DNA of 64,000 nucleotides from Streptomyces rubellomurinus (GCF_000961885.1 NZ_JZKH01000029.1:1-64000), one strand, 5' to 3'. Shown: positions 1 to 8,208, numbered from the stretch's first letter. Notes: generated by a model from the letters alone, not told the origin. Translations and numbers: made by a program.

Positions 1-1
1 G

Positions 2-1306
2 GTGGAGCGGGTGGCCGGGGGTCTGTTGCCGGTGGACCTGACGCGGTCGACCGGGTTCCACCGGCTGGTCGTGGAGGGGCGGGAGTACTGGTTCGGGACG
101 GAGGACGCGAAGCTCGGGCTGGACGGGATCGAGCGGATGCTGAACCACCTGCGGACGGTGTACGCGGGGGCGGGCTGGCGCGGGCAGGTGCTGTTCTCGT
201 CGGGGGAGGTGCTGCGGGACCCGCACGTGGTGTACGGGTGGCTGGACCGGCACGCGGACGTGGTCGTGGCGGTGGCGCGGGAGATCCTGGCGCAGCCGCG
301 GTGGGGGAGCGAGGCCGGGCGGCGGATGAGCCGGGTGGGCGGGCCGGGGGTGGACGCGGCGGCGACGCACCGGCTGCTGCGGTCGGATCCGCGACGGCTG
401 CTGGTGGAGGTCGAGGGCAAGGGGTACCTGCCGCTGCGGGTGGTCCGGAAGGACCGGCGGGCGAGCGTGCGGACGGCGGCGAACCTGCGGCTGCTGGCCC
501 TGCTGCGGGTGGTGGCCCGGCTGGCGGGGGAGGTGCGGGCGGCGGCGGCCGAGGACGAGGAGGCGGCGGCGCGGTGCCTGCGCTGGCAGGAGGAGGTCGG
601 CGGGCTGCTGCGGCTGGGCGTGCTGCGGGAGTTGGGACGGGACGGGGTGCCGGCGAACGCGCTGCACGCCGCGCGGACGGCCGACGAGCTGGCCGACCGG
701 CGGTACCGGGCGATGTACGGCCAGGCCGATTCGCTGCGGCGCAACTTCGGCTGGCAGGCGACGCGGGAGCCGCTCAGCCGCTTCGCGTACGTGGACTACG
801 CGGACCGGATCTACCAGTCGTTCGTGGCGGTGGCGCTGGCCGACGCGCTCGGTTGCGCGCCGGTGGACCCGGTACTGGGGCGGGCGGCCGGGGCGGCCTT
901 CAGCGGACCGGAGTTCGACGTCCACGTCGACCGGACGCCACCGGAGGGCGTGTTGAGGTCCTGGCGGCTGGCGAGCAGCACGCCCGACCGGCTGCGGCCG
1001 GACGTCCTGGTGCACCGCCGGGAGGACGGGGCGGTGCTGCTGCTGGACGCGAAGTACCGGGCGCACGGGAACCGGGCGACGGAGGACTCGCGGAAGGAAG
1101 TGCTGGCGTACATGGCGAGTTACGGCCTGGAGACCGCTGTGATCGCGTACCCGCCGAGGAACGCGGCGTACGCGCAGGTGGCGGTCGTGGAGGGGGCCGG
1201 GCAGCGGCTGATCGAGCTGCCGGTGGCGCCCCGGGCCGGGTTGCGCGCGGAACTCGCGGCGGAGGTGCCGAAGTTGCTCGCGCACCTGGCTCCGGGGCGG
1301 TACTGA
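2..1306 (+). CDS. McrC-like PD-(D/E)XK restriction nuclease subunit (possibly 5'-partial)
   Basis: Likely the nuclease component of a McrBC/LlaJI-like restriction system. A PD-(D/E)XK active site is visible near the C-terminus: Arg-Pro-Asp at about residues 332-334, then after a hydrophobic strand Asp-Ala-Lys at 349-351, followed by a Lys/Glu helix and a strand, as in the McrC and DUF2357 nuclease folds. The N-terminal ~330 residues are a long helical region without a motif I recognise. The reading frame is open to the first base of the window, so the true start may lie outside it. It converges on the ATPase gene, with stops only about 10 nt apart; McrC-type genes normally follow their ATPase on the same strand, so this orientation is unusual. 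Nuclease call fairly sure; exact subfamily not. Confidence 0.72.
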   Translation: MERVAGGLLPVDLTRSTGFHRLVVEGREYWFGTEDAKLGLDGIERMLNHLRTVYAGAGWRGQVLFSSGEVLRDPHVVYGWLDRHADVVVAVAREILAQPRWGSEAGRRMSRVGGPGVDAAATHRLLRSDPRRLLVEVEGKGYLPLRVVRKDRRASVRTAANLRLLALLRVVARLAGEVRAAAAEDEEAAARCLRWQEEVGGLLRLGVLRELGRDGVPANALHAARTADELADRRYRAMYGQADSLRRNFGWQATREPLSRFAYVDYADRIYQSFVAVALADALGCAPVDPVLGRAAGAAFSGPEFDVHVDRTPPEGVLRSWRLASSTPDRLRPDVLVHRREDGAVLLLDAKYRAHGNRATEDSRKEVLAYMASYGLETAVIAYPPRNAAYAQVAVVEGAGQRLIELPVAPRAGLRAELAAEVPKLLAHLAPGRY

Positions 1307-1316
1307 GCGCGGCGGC

Positions 1317-3074
1317 TCAGAGGAGCGGGAGGAGCTCCTCGGGGGCGCCGTCCTTCATCCGGTCCAGCAGGCGGCCGACGTGCTCGGCGCCGGTCAACCC
1401 GGCGACGGCGGCGGCCAGTTCGTCGGCGCGGGCATGCGGGCCGCGCAGCTGCGGGACCAGCTTGTCGGCCACCGCGTCGACCAGGGCGCGGAGTTCGGAC
1501 TCCTCGTCGCCGCGGTCCTCGTAGGCGATGGCCAGGGCGAGGTCGCGGAGCAGGCCCATGGTGAACCAGGACCGGCCCTCGGGGCTGCCGAGGATGGCGG
1601 CGCAGATCGTGGCCAGTGCGGAACGGGTCTGCGGGGAGAGGGAGTCCGAGGTCTCGACGGTGGCGAGCTGGGCGAGGCGGGCCCCGTCGAACATGCTGGC
1701 CAGGCCGGAGTCGACGCGCTGCTGGACGCGCCGGTGCTCGGTCCGGATCTGGTCGACGGCGAGGGAGACGATCTCCGCCTCGCGGTCGGACTCGTCCACG
1801 GCCTCGAAGCGGTCGGCCAGCACGTTGGGCATGGTGATGACGGTGGCGCGACGCTTGGCCGGGGCGCTGATCCTGGTCCGGGTCTCCGGCTCGTCCAGGT
1901 AGGAGTTGCAGGTGGCCAGGATGAAGGCGTCGACGGGCAGGGCCCGGTGGGTGCCGTCCGGGAGGCGGATCCGGCGCTTGGGCTCCTGGGTCGCGATCAG
2001 GACGGAGGCGAGGTAGCTCTCGATCGTCGCGAGGTTGAACTCCTCCAGGATGACCACGCGGGCGTCCAAGGGGCGTTCGGTGTCGAGGATCTCGGTGGCG
2101 AACTCGCGCAGCTGGGGAGTTCCGTCGAGCTGCTGGTAGCCGAGGAACTCGGCCTCGTCGAAGTCCGAGCGGATCGGGATCAGGACCGGGGCCGGGAGCT
2201 TGAGGTACTTGCTCATGGCCTCCGCCAGGTTGCTCGCGAAGGTCGTCTTGCCGGTACCGGGCTGGCCGATCAGCACGACCATGTCGCCGCGCAGCCAGGC
2301 GGTCAGGACGCGGCGGACGAGTCCGGTGGGGGCGGCGAAGCCGGACTTGGCTATCCGGGCGTCGAGTTCGGCGATGATGCCGTCGATCGGGCCGGGGAGC
2401 TGACCGGCCTGCTCGGTGCCGCCGAGGGCGGCGGTGAGTTCGGCGTCGGTGACCGGCTGGTCGGTGAGGGAGTAGTCCCAGTAGGCCGTGGGGATGCCGT
2501 TGTCGGGCAGGATCGTCCCGGGGAGATCCAGGACGTCGGGACGGAACTCCGCGCGGAACCAGGCTGCCAGCTCGTCGAGGTCGGCGATCTCGACGTTCCG
2601 GCCGAACCAGATCGCCAGGTCGATCAGGGGGGTCGGCTCGTAGCCCTGGTCGAGCATGTCCTGGCCGGCCGTCACGGTGAGAGCCCACTCGTCCCTCGGC
2701 CGGTTGGCCAGCGGGTTCTTCTTCTGCTGGCGCAGGACCTTGCCGCGTTCGTAGCAGCCCTTTCGGATCCGCTGGATGCTCGTCTCCGCGTAGCGCTCCT
2801 TCACCCACGGGCTCTCGCTCTTCCAGATCGCCCGGTACGGGGCGTCGGTGTCGGGCGCGCCGGGGAGGCGGAAATGCGCGTCGAGGAAGGCCTTCTCCTC
2901 GCTGCCGCCCCACGGGAGGCCGTCCAGCAGTTTCTTGGCCGCGCCCTCGGCGTCCGCGCTGTCCTTGGCGGCGGTCCGCAGCATGGCGGAGAGGGTGACG
3001 ACGATCAGCGGGTGGGCCTCGGCCTGGAGCCGTTCGGCGGCCTTGAGGATCAGCGGCAGGGGAAGGTACGGCAC
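1317..3074 (-). CDS. McrB/MoxR-like AAA+ ATPase of a restriction system
   Basis: A 585-residue AAA+ protein. Walker A GQPGTGKTTFA lies at about 270-280, Walker B VVILEEFN at 340-346 and sensor-1 ATCN at 387-390, followed by an Arg-rich arginine-finger region. The N-terminal 250 residues would be the DNA-recognition or oligomerisation part. In McrBC and LlaJI systems such ATPases translocate DNA and activate the PD-(D/E)XK nuclease; the convergent nuclease gene next door fits. It follows the methyltransferase gene after 28 nt. Start is GTG: a TACAGT hexamer on the coding strand ends 6 nt before it, so it may also have its own leaderless promoter. I cannot tell GTPase (true McrB) from ATPase use. 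A MoxR-type chaperone is the alternative, less likely beside a nuclease and a methylase. Confidence 0.78.
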   Translation of the reverse strand: MPYLPLPLILKAAERLQAEAHPLIVVTLSAMLRTAAKDSADAEGAAKKLLDGLPWGGSEEKAFLDAHFRLPGAPDTDAPYRAIWKSESPWVKERYAETSIQRIRKGCYERGKVLRQQKKNPLANRPRDEWALTVTAGQDMLDQGYEPTPLIDLAIWFGRNVEIADLDELAAWFRAEFRPDVLDLPGTILPDNGIPTAYWDYSLTDQPVTDAELTAALGGTEQAGQLPGPIDGIIAELDARIAKSGFAAPTGLVRRVLTAWLRGDMVVLIGQPGTGKTTFASNLAEAMSKYLKLPAPVLIPIRSDFDEAEFLGYQQLDGTPQLREFATEILDTERPLDARVVILEEFNLATIESYLASVLIATQEPKRRIRLPDGTHRALPVDAFILATCNSYLDEPETRTRISAPAKRRATVITMPNVLADRFEAVDESDREAEIVSLAVDQIRTEHRRVQQRVDSGLASMFDGARLAQLATVETSDSLSPQTRSALATICAAILGSPEGRSWFTMGLLRDLALAIAYEDRGDEESELRALVDAVADKLVPQLRGPHARADELAAAVAGLTGAEHVGRLLDRMKDGAPEELLPLL

Positions 3075-3080
3075 GGTCGT

Positions 3081-3093
3081 ACTGTACCGACCC
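3081..3093 (-). promoter_or_regulatory. Candidate leaderless promoter and repeated 11-bp element before the ATPase gene
   Basis: On the minus strand GGGTCGGTACA (3083-3093) runs into the -10-like TACAGT (3081-3086), which ends 6 nt before the GTG start. The same 11-mer occurs just upstream of the methyltransferase gene. A shared controller site is inferred. Confidence 0.4.
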
Positions 3094-3102
3094 GAGCTTC
3101 CG

Positions 3103-4116
3103 CTACGGGGCCAGGTCGGTGAGCCCGGGGAGGGTGGGGTGGAGGTCGAGCTCGTCCGGCTGCGGGGTGTCCTCGGGGCCGGCGGTCCGGGGGCGGGCGG
3201 CGGCGCCGGGCATGTGGCCGATGACGAGGTCGCAGAAGGCCGGGTTGAGCTCGATGCCGACCGAGGAGCGCCCCATCTCCAGGGACACGTCCATGGTGGT
3301 GCCGCCGCCGAGGAACGGGTCGAGGGTGACGCCGCCCTCCGGGCAGCCGGCGGCGATGCAGCGCCGGACCAGGTCGCGCGGGTAGGGGGCGTAGTGGGTG
3401 CCGCGGCCGAGGGACTTGCGGTCCGGCTCGATGGTCCAGACGTCCTCGGCGCCGTCCAGCCCGTCGCGGTTGAAGAAGTACCGGGGGCCCTTGGAGAACA
3501 GGAAGACGTGCTCGTACTGGCGGTGCGGGCGGTCCTTGGCGGTGGGCTCGGGGAGGCTGGTGCGGCGGGTCCAGATGATCGCGCTGCGGAGCGTCCAGCC
3601 GTCCTCCTGGAGGGCGAGGGCGACCCGCCAGGGGATGCCGATCAGGGACTTCCGGGGCAGGCCGAGGCCGGGGCCGTCGACGGCGCGCAGGCCGGGGAGG
3701 CGGCGGCTGCGGTGCTTGGCGTCGTTGCCGTGCGGCTTGCCCTTGGCGGAGTAGTAGGTGTCGCCCAGGTTGAGCCAGACCGTGCCGTCCTTGGACAGCA
3801 CGTGGCGCAGGCCCTCGAAGGTCTCGCGCAGGTTGGTGACGAAGCCGTCGATGGTCGCCTCCATACCGAACTGGCCGTCGACGCCGTAGTCGCGCTGCCA
3901 GTAGTACGGCGGGGAGGTGATCACGCAGTCGACGGACTCGGCCGGCAGGTCCTGGAGGATCTTGCGGTTGTCGCCCTCGTGGACGCGCCAGAAGGAGCCG
4001 TCCGGGGTGCTGCCCGCGCCGCGTGCCGCGGGGACGTTCTCGTCGGCCCAGATCTCGGCCTTGGGGCGTGGCTCGGCCTTCGACGTCTTCGTGCGCGCAG
4101 CCACGTGGTCCCTCAT
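3103..4116 (-). CDS. Beta-class site-specific DNA methyltransferase (N4-cytosine or N6-adenine)
   Basis: SAM-dependent DNA methylase of 337 residues. Catalytic motif IV TSPPYY is at 67-72 and the SAM-binding motif I DPFLGGGTT at about 266-274. The order IV then I defines the beta class, with the target-recognition region between (about 105-250). TSPPY is the form commonest in N4-cytosine enzymes, but N6-adenine cannot be excluded. It is the protective partner expected for the ATPase and nuclease downstream. Start ATG with an AGGAC-like ribosome site 9 nt upstream; a second GTG start lies four codons in. Divergent from the helix-turn-helix gene across about 105 bp containing an 11-bp palindrome. 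Single methylase; LlaJI-type systems recognising asymmetric sites usually have two. Confidence 0.88.
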   Translation of the reverse strand: MRDHVAARTKTSKAEPRPKAEIWADENVPAARGAGSTPDGSFWRVHEGDNRKILQDLPAESVDCVITSPPYYWQRDYGVDGQFGMEATIDGFVTNLRETFEGLRHVLSKDGTVWLNLGDTYYSAKGKPHGNDAKHRSRRLPGLRAVDGPGLGLPRKSLIGIPWRVALALQEDGWTLRSAIIWTRRTSLPEPTAKDRPHRQYEHVFLFSKGPRYFFNRDGLDGAEDVWTIEPDRKSLGRGTHYAPYPRDLVRRCIAAGCPEGGVTLDPFLGGGTTMDVSLEMGRSSVGIELNPAFCDLVIGHMPGAAARPRTAGPEDTPQPDELDLHPTLPGLTDLAP

Positions 4117-4132
4117 CCGGATTGTCCTGCAA

Positions 4133-4151
4133 TGTACCGACCCATTATGGG
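4133..4151. promoter_or_regulatory. Candidate control region of the restriction-modification divergon
   Basis: Contains the second copy of the 11-mer (plus strand TGTACCGACCC, 4133-4143) overlapped by a perfect palindrome CCCATTATGGG (4141-4151). On the minus strand CATAAT and TACATT are possible -10 boxes for the methyltransferase. Position between methylase and HTH gene is where a controller would bind. Confidence 0.42.
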
Positions 4152-4207
4152 CCAGTGAACACCAATGTAAGAGTAGTCCGACGGTGGTGGCAAGCCGCGG
4201 ATGGATC

Positions 4208-4213
4208 TAGGCT
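4208..4213 (+). promoter_or_regulatory. -10 box for leaderless HTH gene
   Basis: TAGGCT with 8 nt to a GTG codon, the spacing of leaderless actinomycete transcripts. It favours the GTG at 4222 over the ATG at 4201, which would lie upstream of the -10 box. Confidence 0.5.
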
Positions 4214-4221
4214 GGCTGGTC

Positions 4222-4560
4222 GTGGACGCCAAGTATCTTGCGGGTGCGACCGAGATCGGCGAGGTGCTGGGCGCGGACGGCAACACCGTCAACCAGTGGA
4301 AGCGCCGCTACCCCGACTTCCCGGAGCCGGTGCTCGTGCTGTCCGGGCGCCCGCTCTGGGACATCCGGGAGGTCGTCGGCTGGGCCCGGCGCACCGGGCG
4401 GCCGGTGGCGAAGCCGGACTACGAGGCGCCGGTGCGGTCGGCGGGCGTGCGGTCGGCGGGCGTCCGATCGACGGCGGCGGAGCGGTCAACGGTGCTGCCG
4501 GGCAAGGACGTTCGCGCACCCGAGGGGTGGACGAACGGTGTGGCAGAATCCCGGCTGTGA
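4222..4560 (+). CDS. Small helix-turn-helix (AlpA/excisionase-like) DNA-binding protein
   Basis: About 112 residues. The first ~60 residues look like a winged or MerR-like HTH that chooses a site: an EIGEVLGADGNTVNQWKRR helix pair, then a strand and WDIREVVGWARR, the typical end of AlpA-type modules. The C-terminal 45 residues are low-complexity, with repeated SAGVR units. Divergent from the methyltransferase, so it could be the controller of the restriction-modification genes. Oddly, its stop overlaps the GTG of the next response regulator (GTGA), implying translational coupling to a two-component system. Start chosen from the leaderless -10 box; an ATG 21 nt upstream is the alternative. DNA-binding role likely; target unknown. 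Confidence 0.65.
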   Translation: MDAKYLAGATEIGEVLGADGNTVNQWKRRYPDFPEPVLVLSGRPLWDIREVVGWARRTGRPVAKPDYEAPVRSAGVRSAGVRSTAAERSTVLPGKDVRAPEGWTNGVAESRL

Positions 4561-5270
4561 CCCTTCGCCTACTGATCGCGGACGACCAGGAGATGGTCCG
4601 GCGCGGCATGCGGCGGATCCTGGAGAACCAGCCGGACCTGGCGGTGGTCGGTGAGGCGGCGGACGGCGTCGCCGCGGTGGAGGAGGCCCGCCGGCTCCGG
4701 CCGGACGTCGCCCTGGTGGACATCCGGATGCCGCGGATGGACGGCCTGGAGGTCGTCCGGCTGCTGGCCGGGCCCGGGGTGGCGGAGCCCGTCAAGGTGG
4801 TCGTCGTCACCACCTTCGACCTCGACGAGTACGTGTACCCGGCGCTGCGCAACGGCGCCTCCGGGTTCCTGCTCAAGCGCTCGGGGCCGGCGCTGCTGGT
4901 CGAGGCGGTCCGGTCGGCGGCGGTGGGGGACAGCCTGATCAGCCCGTCGATCACCGTCCGGCTGCTGCGGCACGTGACCGGCGGCGTGGGGTCGGAGAAG
5001 GCGGGGGCGAGGGCTGGCGCGGGGGCGTCGAGGGCGGGCGGTGGTGGCCCGGCGCCGGTCGAGCGGCTCACCGGGCGGGAGGCGGAGATCGCCGGGAAGG
5101 TCGCGGAGGGCCTGACCAACGCGGACATCGCCGGGGAGCTGTTCATCTCGGCCGGCACGGTGAAGACCCACGTGGCCAGCATCCAGCGGAAGTTGGGCGT
5201 TCGGAACCGGGTCGGGATCGCCGTGCGGGCCTTCGAGCTGGGGTACGCGGACGGCCGGACGGTCGGCTGA
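4557..5270 (+). CDS. NarL/LuxR-family response regulator
   Basis: A 237-residue regulator with an N-terminal receiver domain (acidic pair in LLIADDQEMVRRG, phospho-acceptor Asp in ALVDIRMPRMDG at about residue 54, Lys in FLLKR) and a C-terminal LuxR HTH (LTGREAEIAGKVAEGLTNADI, then GTVKTHVASIQRKL). A Gly/Ala/Arg-rich linker separates them. Start is the GTG in the GTGA overlap with the HTH gene; an upstream in-frame extension has no ribosome site. The histidine kinase gene follows after 72 bp with its own -10 box, so the two are a likely cognate pair although kinase and regulator are in the reverse of the usual order. Signal and regulon unknown. Confidence 0.9.
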   Translation: MTLRLLIADDQEMVRRGMRRILENQPDLAVVGEAADGVAAVEEARRLRPDVALVDIRMPRMDGLEVVRLLAGPGVAEPVKVVVVTTFDLDEYVYPALRNGASGFLLKRSGPALLVEAVRSAAVGDSLISPSITVRLLRHVTGGVGSEKAGARAGAGASRAGGGGPAPVERLTGREAEIAGKVAEGLTNADIAGELFISAGTVKTHVASIQRKLGVRNRVGIAVRAFELGYADGRTVG

Positions 5271-5330
5271 CCGGCCTGCCGCGCCGGGCAGTTGGGCCGT
5301 TCGGGGTCGCACCGCCGGGTCGGTGCCGCC

Positions 5331-5336
5331 TAGGCT
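5331..5336 (+). promoter_or_regulatory. -10 box for leaderless histidine kinase gene
   Basis: TAGGCT ends 6 nt before the ATG of the kinase, indicating a leaderless transcript separate from the regulator mRNA. Confidence 0.5.
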
Positions 5337-5342
5337 CGGCGC

Positions 5343-6644
5343 ATGCAGACCGACCCGGGGCCGCCGGACTCGCGCCGCCGCCGCACCCTCTGCGTCGTGG
5401 CCGGGGCGCTGGTCGCGGCGCCGGCGGCGTTCGCCCAGACGGCCAGTGCGTGGATCGTGGCGCTGGCCGCCGCCGCGGCGCTGGCGGTCGCGGTGCTGCG
5501 GCGGCCGTTCGGGGCCGGCTCCGCGGTCCGGGCGGCCGGGCTGGTCGCGGCGGTCTCGCTCGCGGTGGACGCCGGCTACCCCGGGCCGCGCGGCGTGGTG
5601 CTGCTGTGGCTGCCGTTCGAGTTCGCGGCGCTGCTGGTGCTGGTCGCGCGGGTGGTGCGGCTGGCGCCGGCCCGGCAGGCGGCGCTGGTCGGCTCGGCGC
5701 TGACGCTCGCGGTGACGGTCCTGCCGCTGCGCTTCGCGCTGCAGCCGCCGGGGCCCGCCCTCGGGCCCGCGGTGGTCGGCGTCGCGACGGCCGTGTTCCC
5801 GGCCGTCGGGGCGGTCGGTGTCGGGCTGTACCTGCGGGCGCTGGACGACCGCCGGGCCCGGGCCGTCCGGCGGGCGCGGCGGGAGCAGCGGCTCGAAGTG
5901 GCCCGCGATCTGCACGACTTCGTCGCCCACGAGGTGACCGGGATCCTGCTGGAGGTGCAGGCCGCGCAGCTCGGGCCGTACGACGAGCGGGAGGTCGGGG
6001 AGCTGCTGGTGCGGCTGGAGGCGGCCGGGCTGCGGGCGCTGGACTCGATGGACCACACCCTGCGGACCTTGCGGGAGCCGGGCGGCGGATCGGGTGGGTC
6101 GGGGGACGCGCCGGTGGACGTGCAGGTGGACACACAGGTGGACGCGCCGGGGGACGCGCCGGGGGTTGCCGACGCCGAGCCGCCGCCGACCCGGACCCGT
6201 GGCCTCGCCGACCTGCCGGAGCTGCTGGAGCGCTTCCTGGCGGCCGGCCCGGTCGACGGCGGGCTCGACCTGGCGCCCGGGCTGGCCGGGACGGCGCCGC
6301 CCGCGATCGAGGACGCGGCCTACCGGATCGTCCTGGAGGCGCTGACCAACGTCAGGCGGCACGCCCCGGACACTGGGCGGGTGGCGGTCGAGGTGGTCCG
6401 CGCGGAGGGGCCCGCGCTGCGGGTCACCGTGACGGACGGCGGGCGGCGGGCGGGCTCCGGACGGCTCGGTGGACCGGGCCCGCGCCGTGACGGCGGGGGC
6501 GGCACCGGGCTGGCCGCGCTGGGCGAGCGGGTCGAGGCGCTCGGCGGGCGGTTGGAGGCCGGGCCGTACGGCGGGGGGTGGGGGGGGGGCGGCGAGGTGC
6601 GGTGGCGGGGGGGGCGGGGGCGGGGGCGGTCCGGGCGGGGCTGA
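5343..6644 (+). CDS. NarL-type sensor histidine kinase (HisKA_3) with G-run C-terminus
   Basis: A 433-residue membrane kinase. Four to five hydrophobic segments fill residues ~15-160, followed by the H-box ARDLHDFVAHEVTGI near residue 190 with the phospho-acceptor His, an N-box EALTNVRRHAPD near 335-346 and a Gly-rich ATP-lid region GGGGTGLAALGERVEALGG. A Pro/Asp-rich insertion (about 245-290) with repeated VDxQVD units separates H- and N-boxes. The last ~25 codons lie in long G runs and encode almost only Gly, Arg and Trp, whereas relatives usually finish with a short hydrophobic strand; a homopolymer length change is possible. Likely phosphorylates the regulator encoded just upstream. Confidence 0.88.
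   Translation: MQTDPGPPDSRRRRTLCVVAGALVAAPAAFAQTASAWIVALAAAAALAVAVLRRPFGAGSAVRAAGLVAAVSLAVDAGYPGPRGVVLLWLPFEFAALLVLVARVVRLAPARQAALVGSALTLAVTVLPLRFALQPPGPALGPAVVGVATAVFPAVGAVGVGLYLRALDDRRARAVRRARREQRLEVARDLHDFVAHEVTGILLEVQAAQLGPYDEREVGELLVRLEAAGLRALDSMDHTLRTLREPGGGSGGSGDAPVDVQVDTQVDAPGDAPGVADAEPPPTRTRGLADLPELLERFLAAGPVDGGLDLAPGLAGTAPPAIEDAAYRIVLEALTNVRRHAPDTGRVAVEVVRAEGPALRVTVTDGGRRAGSGRLGGPGPRRDGGGGTGLAALGERVEALGGRLEAGPYGGGWGGGGEVRWRGGRGRGRSGRG
6572..6640 (+). repeat. G-rich tract at kinase 3' end
   Basis: Runs of 5 to 10 consecutive G in the coding strand, enough to form a G-quadruplex and prone to slippage or assembly error. Lies in the last codons of the histidine kinase. Confidence 0.7.
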
Positions 6645-6873
6645 GACGGCGGGGCCCTGCCCGGTCCGGCGGCCTCGCCCGGCCCTGCCTCGTGCCGGCC
6701 GGCCGTGCCCGGGGTGAGCGGGAGGGGCGCGCGACGCGGGTGCGCGCCCTGCCGAAAAGCACAGGTCAGGGGGCGAGAAAGTCCCCGGATATCTGCCGAA
6801 CGGCAGATGGCAGCCGGGCGCGGATCGGGGAGGCTTCCGAGCGTGTCCAACGCCAACCCCCTGGAGGTGCCCG

Positions 6874-7257
6874 GTGTTCACCCGCCGCCGAGTCGTACCC
6901 GCCCTGCTCGCCCTCGTCGTGGCCGTCCTCGTTCCGCTGACCGGCTGTGCCAACGCCGCCGGCGCCGAACCCGAGGACAAGACCTTCAAGTTCACCGGCA
7001 AGAGCCTGAACGTCAAGTCGCACGGCATCCCGACCGACCTGGTGCCCGCCGACCGCAAGGACGTGAAGGTCACCCGCTGGTTCGACAAGGACGGCCGGAT
7101 CGGCGACACCCACGAGGTCTGGGAGTTACAGGGCGACGTCCTCGAACTCCGGGCCGGGTGCAACGGGCTGGCCAACTGCGACGCCAAGTTCCGGGTCGAG
7201 GTCCCCCAGGGAGTGGCGGTGCTGCGGGACGGCCGCGAGACGGACCTCAAGGGCTGA
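6874..7257 (+). CDS. Secreted lipoprotein, unknown function
   Basis: A 127-residue protein with an Arg-rich n-region, a hydrophobic stretch and the lipobox LTGC, so Cys25 should be lipidated and the protein held on the outer face of the membrane. The mature part (about 100 residues) is hydrophilic with a strand-rich pattern and two further Cys (CNGLANC). Start GTG has a GGAGG ribosome site. It lies about 35 bp upstream of an ABC transporter ATPase and permease on the same strand, so it may be an accessory of that transporter. I do not recognise the family. Confidence 0.72.
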   Translation: MFTRRRVVPALLALVVAVLVPLTGCANAAGAEPEDKTFKFTGKSLNVKSHGIPTDLVPADRKDVKVTRWFDKDGRIGDTHEVWELQGDVLELRAGCNGLANCDAKFRVEVPQGVAVLRDGRETDLKG

Positions 7258-7293
7258 ACCGACCGACTGCTGTTGCTGGGAAAGGAGGAGACG

Positions 7294-8208
7294 GTGCTCG
7301 AATTGATCGACGTCACCAAGGTCTACAAGGGCGGCAAGCGGGCCGTCGACGGCATGACGATGCAGCTCGCCCCGGGGATGCTGGGCCTGCTCGGCCCCAA
7401 CGGCGCCGGGAAGTCGTCGTTGATGCGCATCGTGTCGACGGTGACCCGGCCCACCAGCGGCCAGGTCCGCTACCGGGGTGCCGACGTGGTCGCCGAACCC
7501 GACTGGTTGCGCACGGAACTCGGCTACCTGCCGCAGGACTTCGGGGTCTACCCGAACCTGACCTCGCGGGAGTTCCTGTCCTACCTGGCGGCCGCCAAGG
7601 GGCTCGGCGCCCGCTCCGCCCGGGCCCGGATCGACGAACTGCTCCACCTGGTCAACCTGACCGAGGCGGTGAAGCGTCCGCTCGGCACGTACTCGGGCGG
7701 CATGCTCCGCAGGGTCGGCATCGCCCAGGCCCTGCTGGCCGACCCCCGGGTGATCGTGGTCGACGAGCCGACCGCCGGGCTGGACCCGGAGGAGCGGGTG
7801 CGCTTCCGCAACCTGCTCAGTGAACTCGCGGCCGACCGGGTGGTGATGCTCTCCACCCACATCGTCTCCGACGTCGAGTCGGTCGCCGCCGACATCGCCG
7901 TGGTCGCGCGGGGGCGGCTGCTGCGGCGTGGCGCGCCCGAGGGCCTGCTCCGGGAGGCGGACGGGCAGGTCTGGGAGGCCGTGGTCGCCCCGGCCGCCGT
8001 TCCGGCGGTGCAGGAGCGGTGCGTGGTCAGCCGGATGGTGCGGACGGCGGACGGCGTGCGGCTTCGGCTGCTCGCGTCCGACCCGCCGACGCCCGACGCC
8101 GTCCCGGTGCCGCCCGACCTGGAGGATGCCTACCTGGGCGTCATCCACGGTGCCGACGCGCTGGGTTCGGGGACGAGGCCCGCGAATCCGGGGGTGGTGC
8201 GGCGATGA
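7294..8208 (+). CDS. ABC transporter ATP-binding protein
   Basis: Cytoplasmic ATPase subunit of about 304 residues. Walker A GPNGAGKSS, Q-loop in YLPQDFGVYPNL, ABC signature YSGGMLRRVGIAQAL, Walker B VIVVDEPTAGLDP and the switch His in LSTHIV are all present. The sequence type, with PQDFGVYPNLT, is that of exporter ATPases paired with large separate permeases (bacitracin/Nat/CcmA-like). Start GTG is preferred because AAGGAGGAG sits just upstream; an upstream TTG would place this ribosome site inside the gene. It overlaps the permease start (ATGA), so the two are translationally coupled. Confidence 0.93.
   Translation: MLELIDVTKVYKGGKRAVDGMTMQLAPGMLGLLGPNGAGKSSLMRIVSTVTRPTSGQVRYRGADVVAEPDWLRTELGYLPQDFGVYPNLTSREFLSYLAAAKGLGARSARARIDELLHLVNLTEAVKRPLGTYSGGMLRRVGIAQALLADPRVIVVDEPTAGLDPEERVRFRNLLSELAADRVVMLSTHIVSDVESVAADIAVVARGRLLRRGAPEGLLREADGQVWEAVVAPAAVPAVQERCVVSRMVRTADGVRLRLLASDPPTPDAVPVPPDLEDAYLGVIHGADALGSGTRPANPGVVRR

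Noticed and set aside
4569..7319. 916-codon open frame on the minus strand
   Set aside because: Antisense to the response regulator, kinase and lipoprotein genes, Pro/Arg/Gly/Gln-rich with no recognisable motif.
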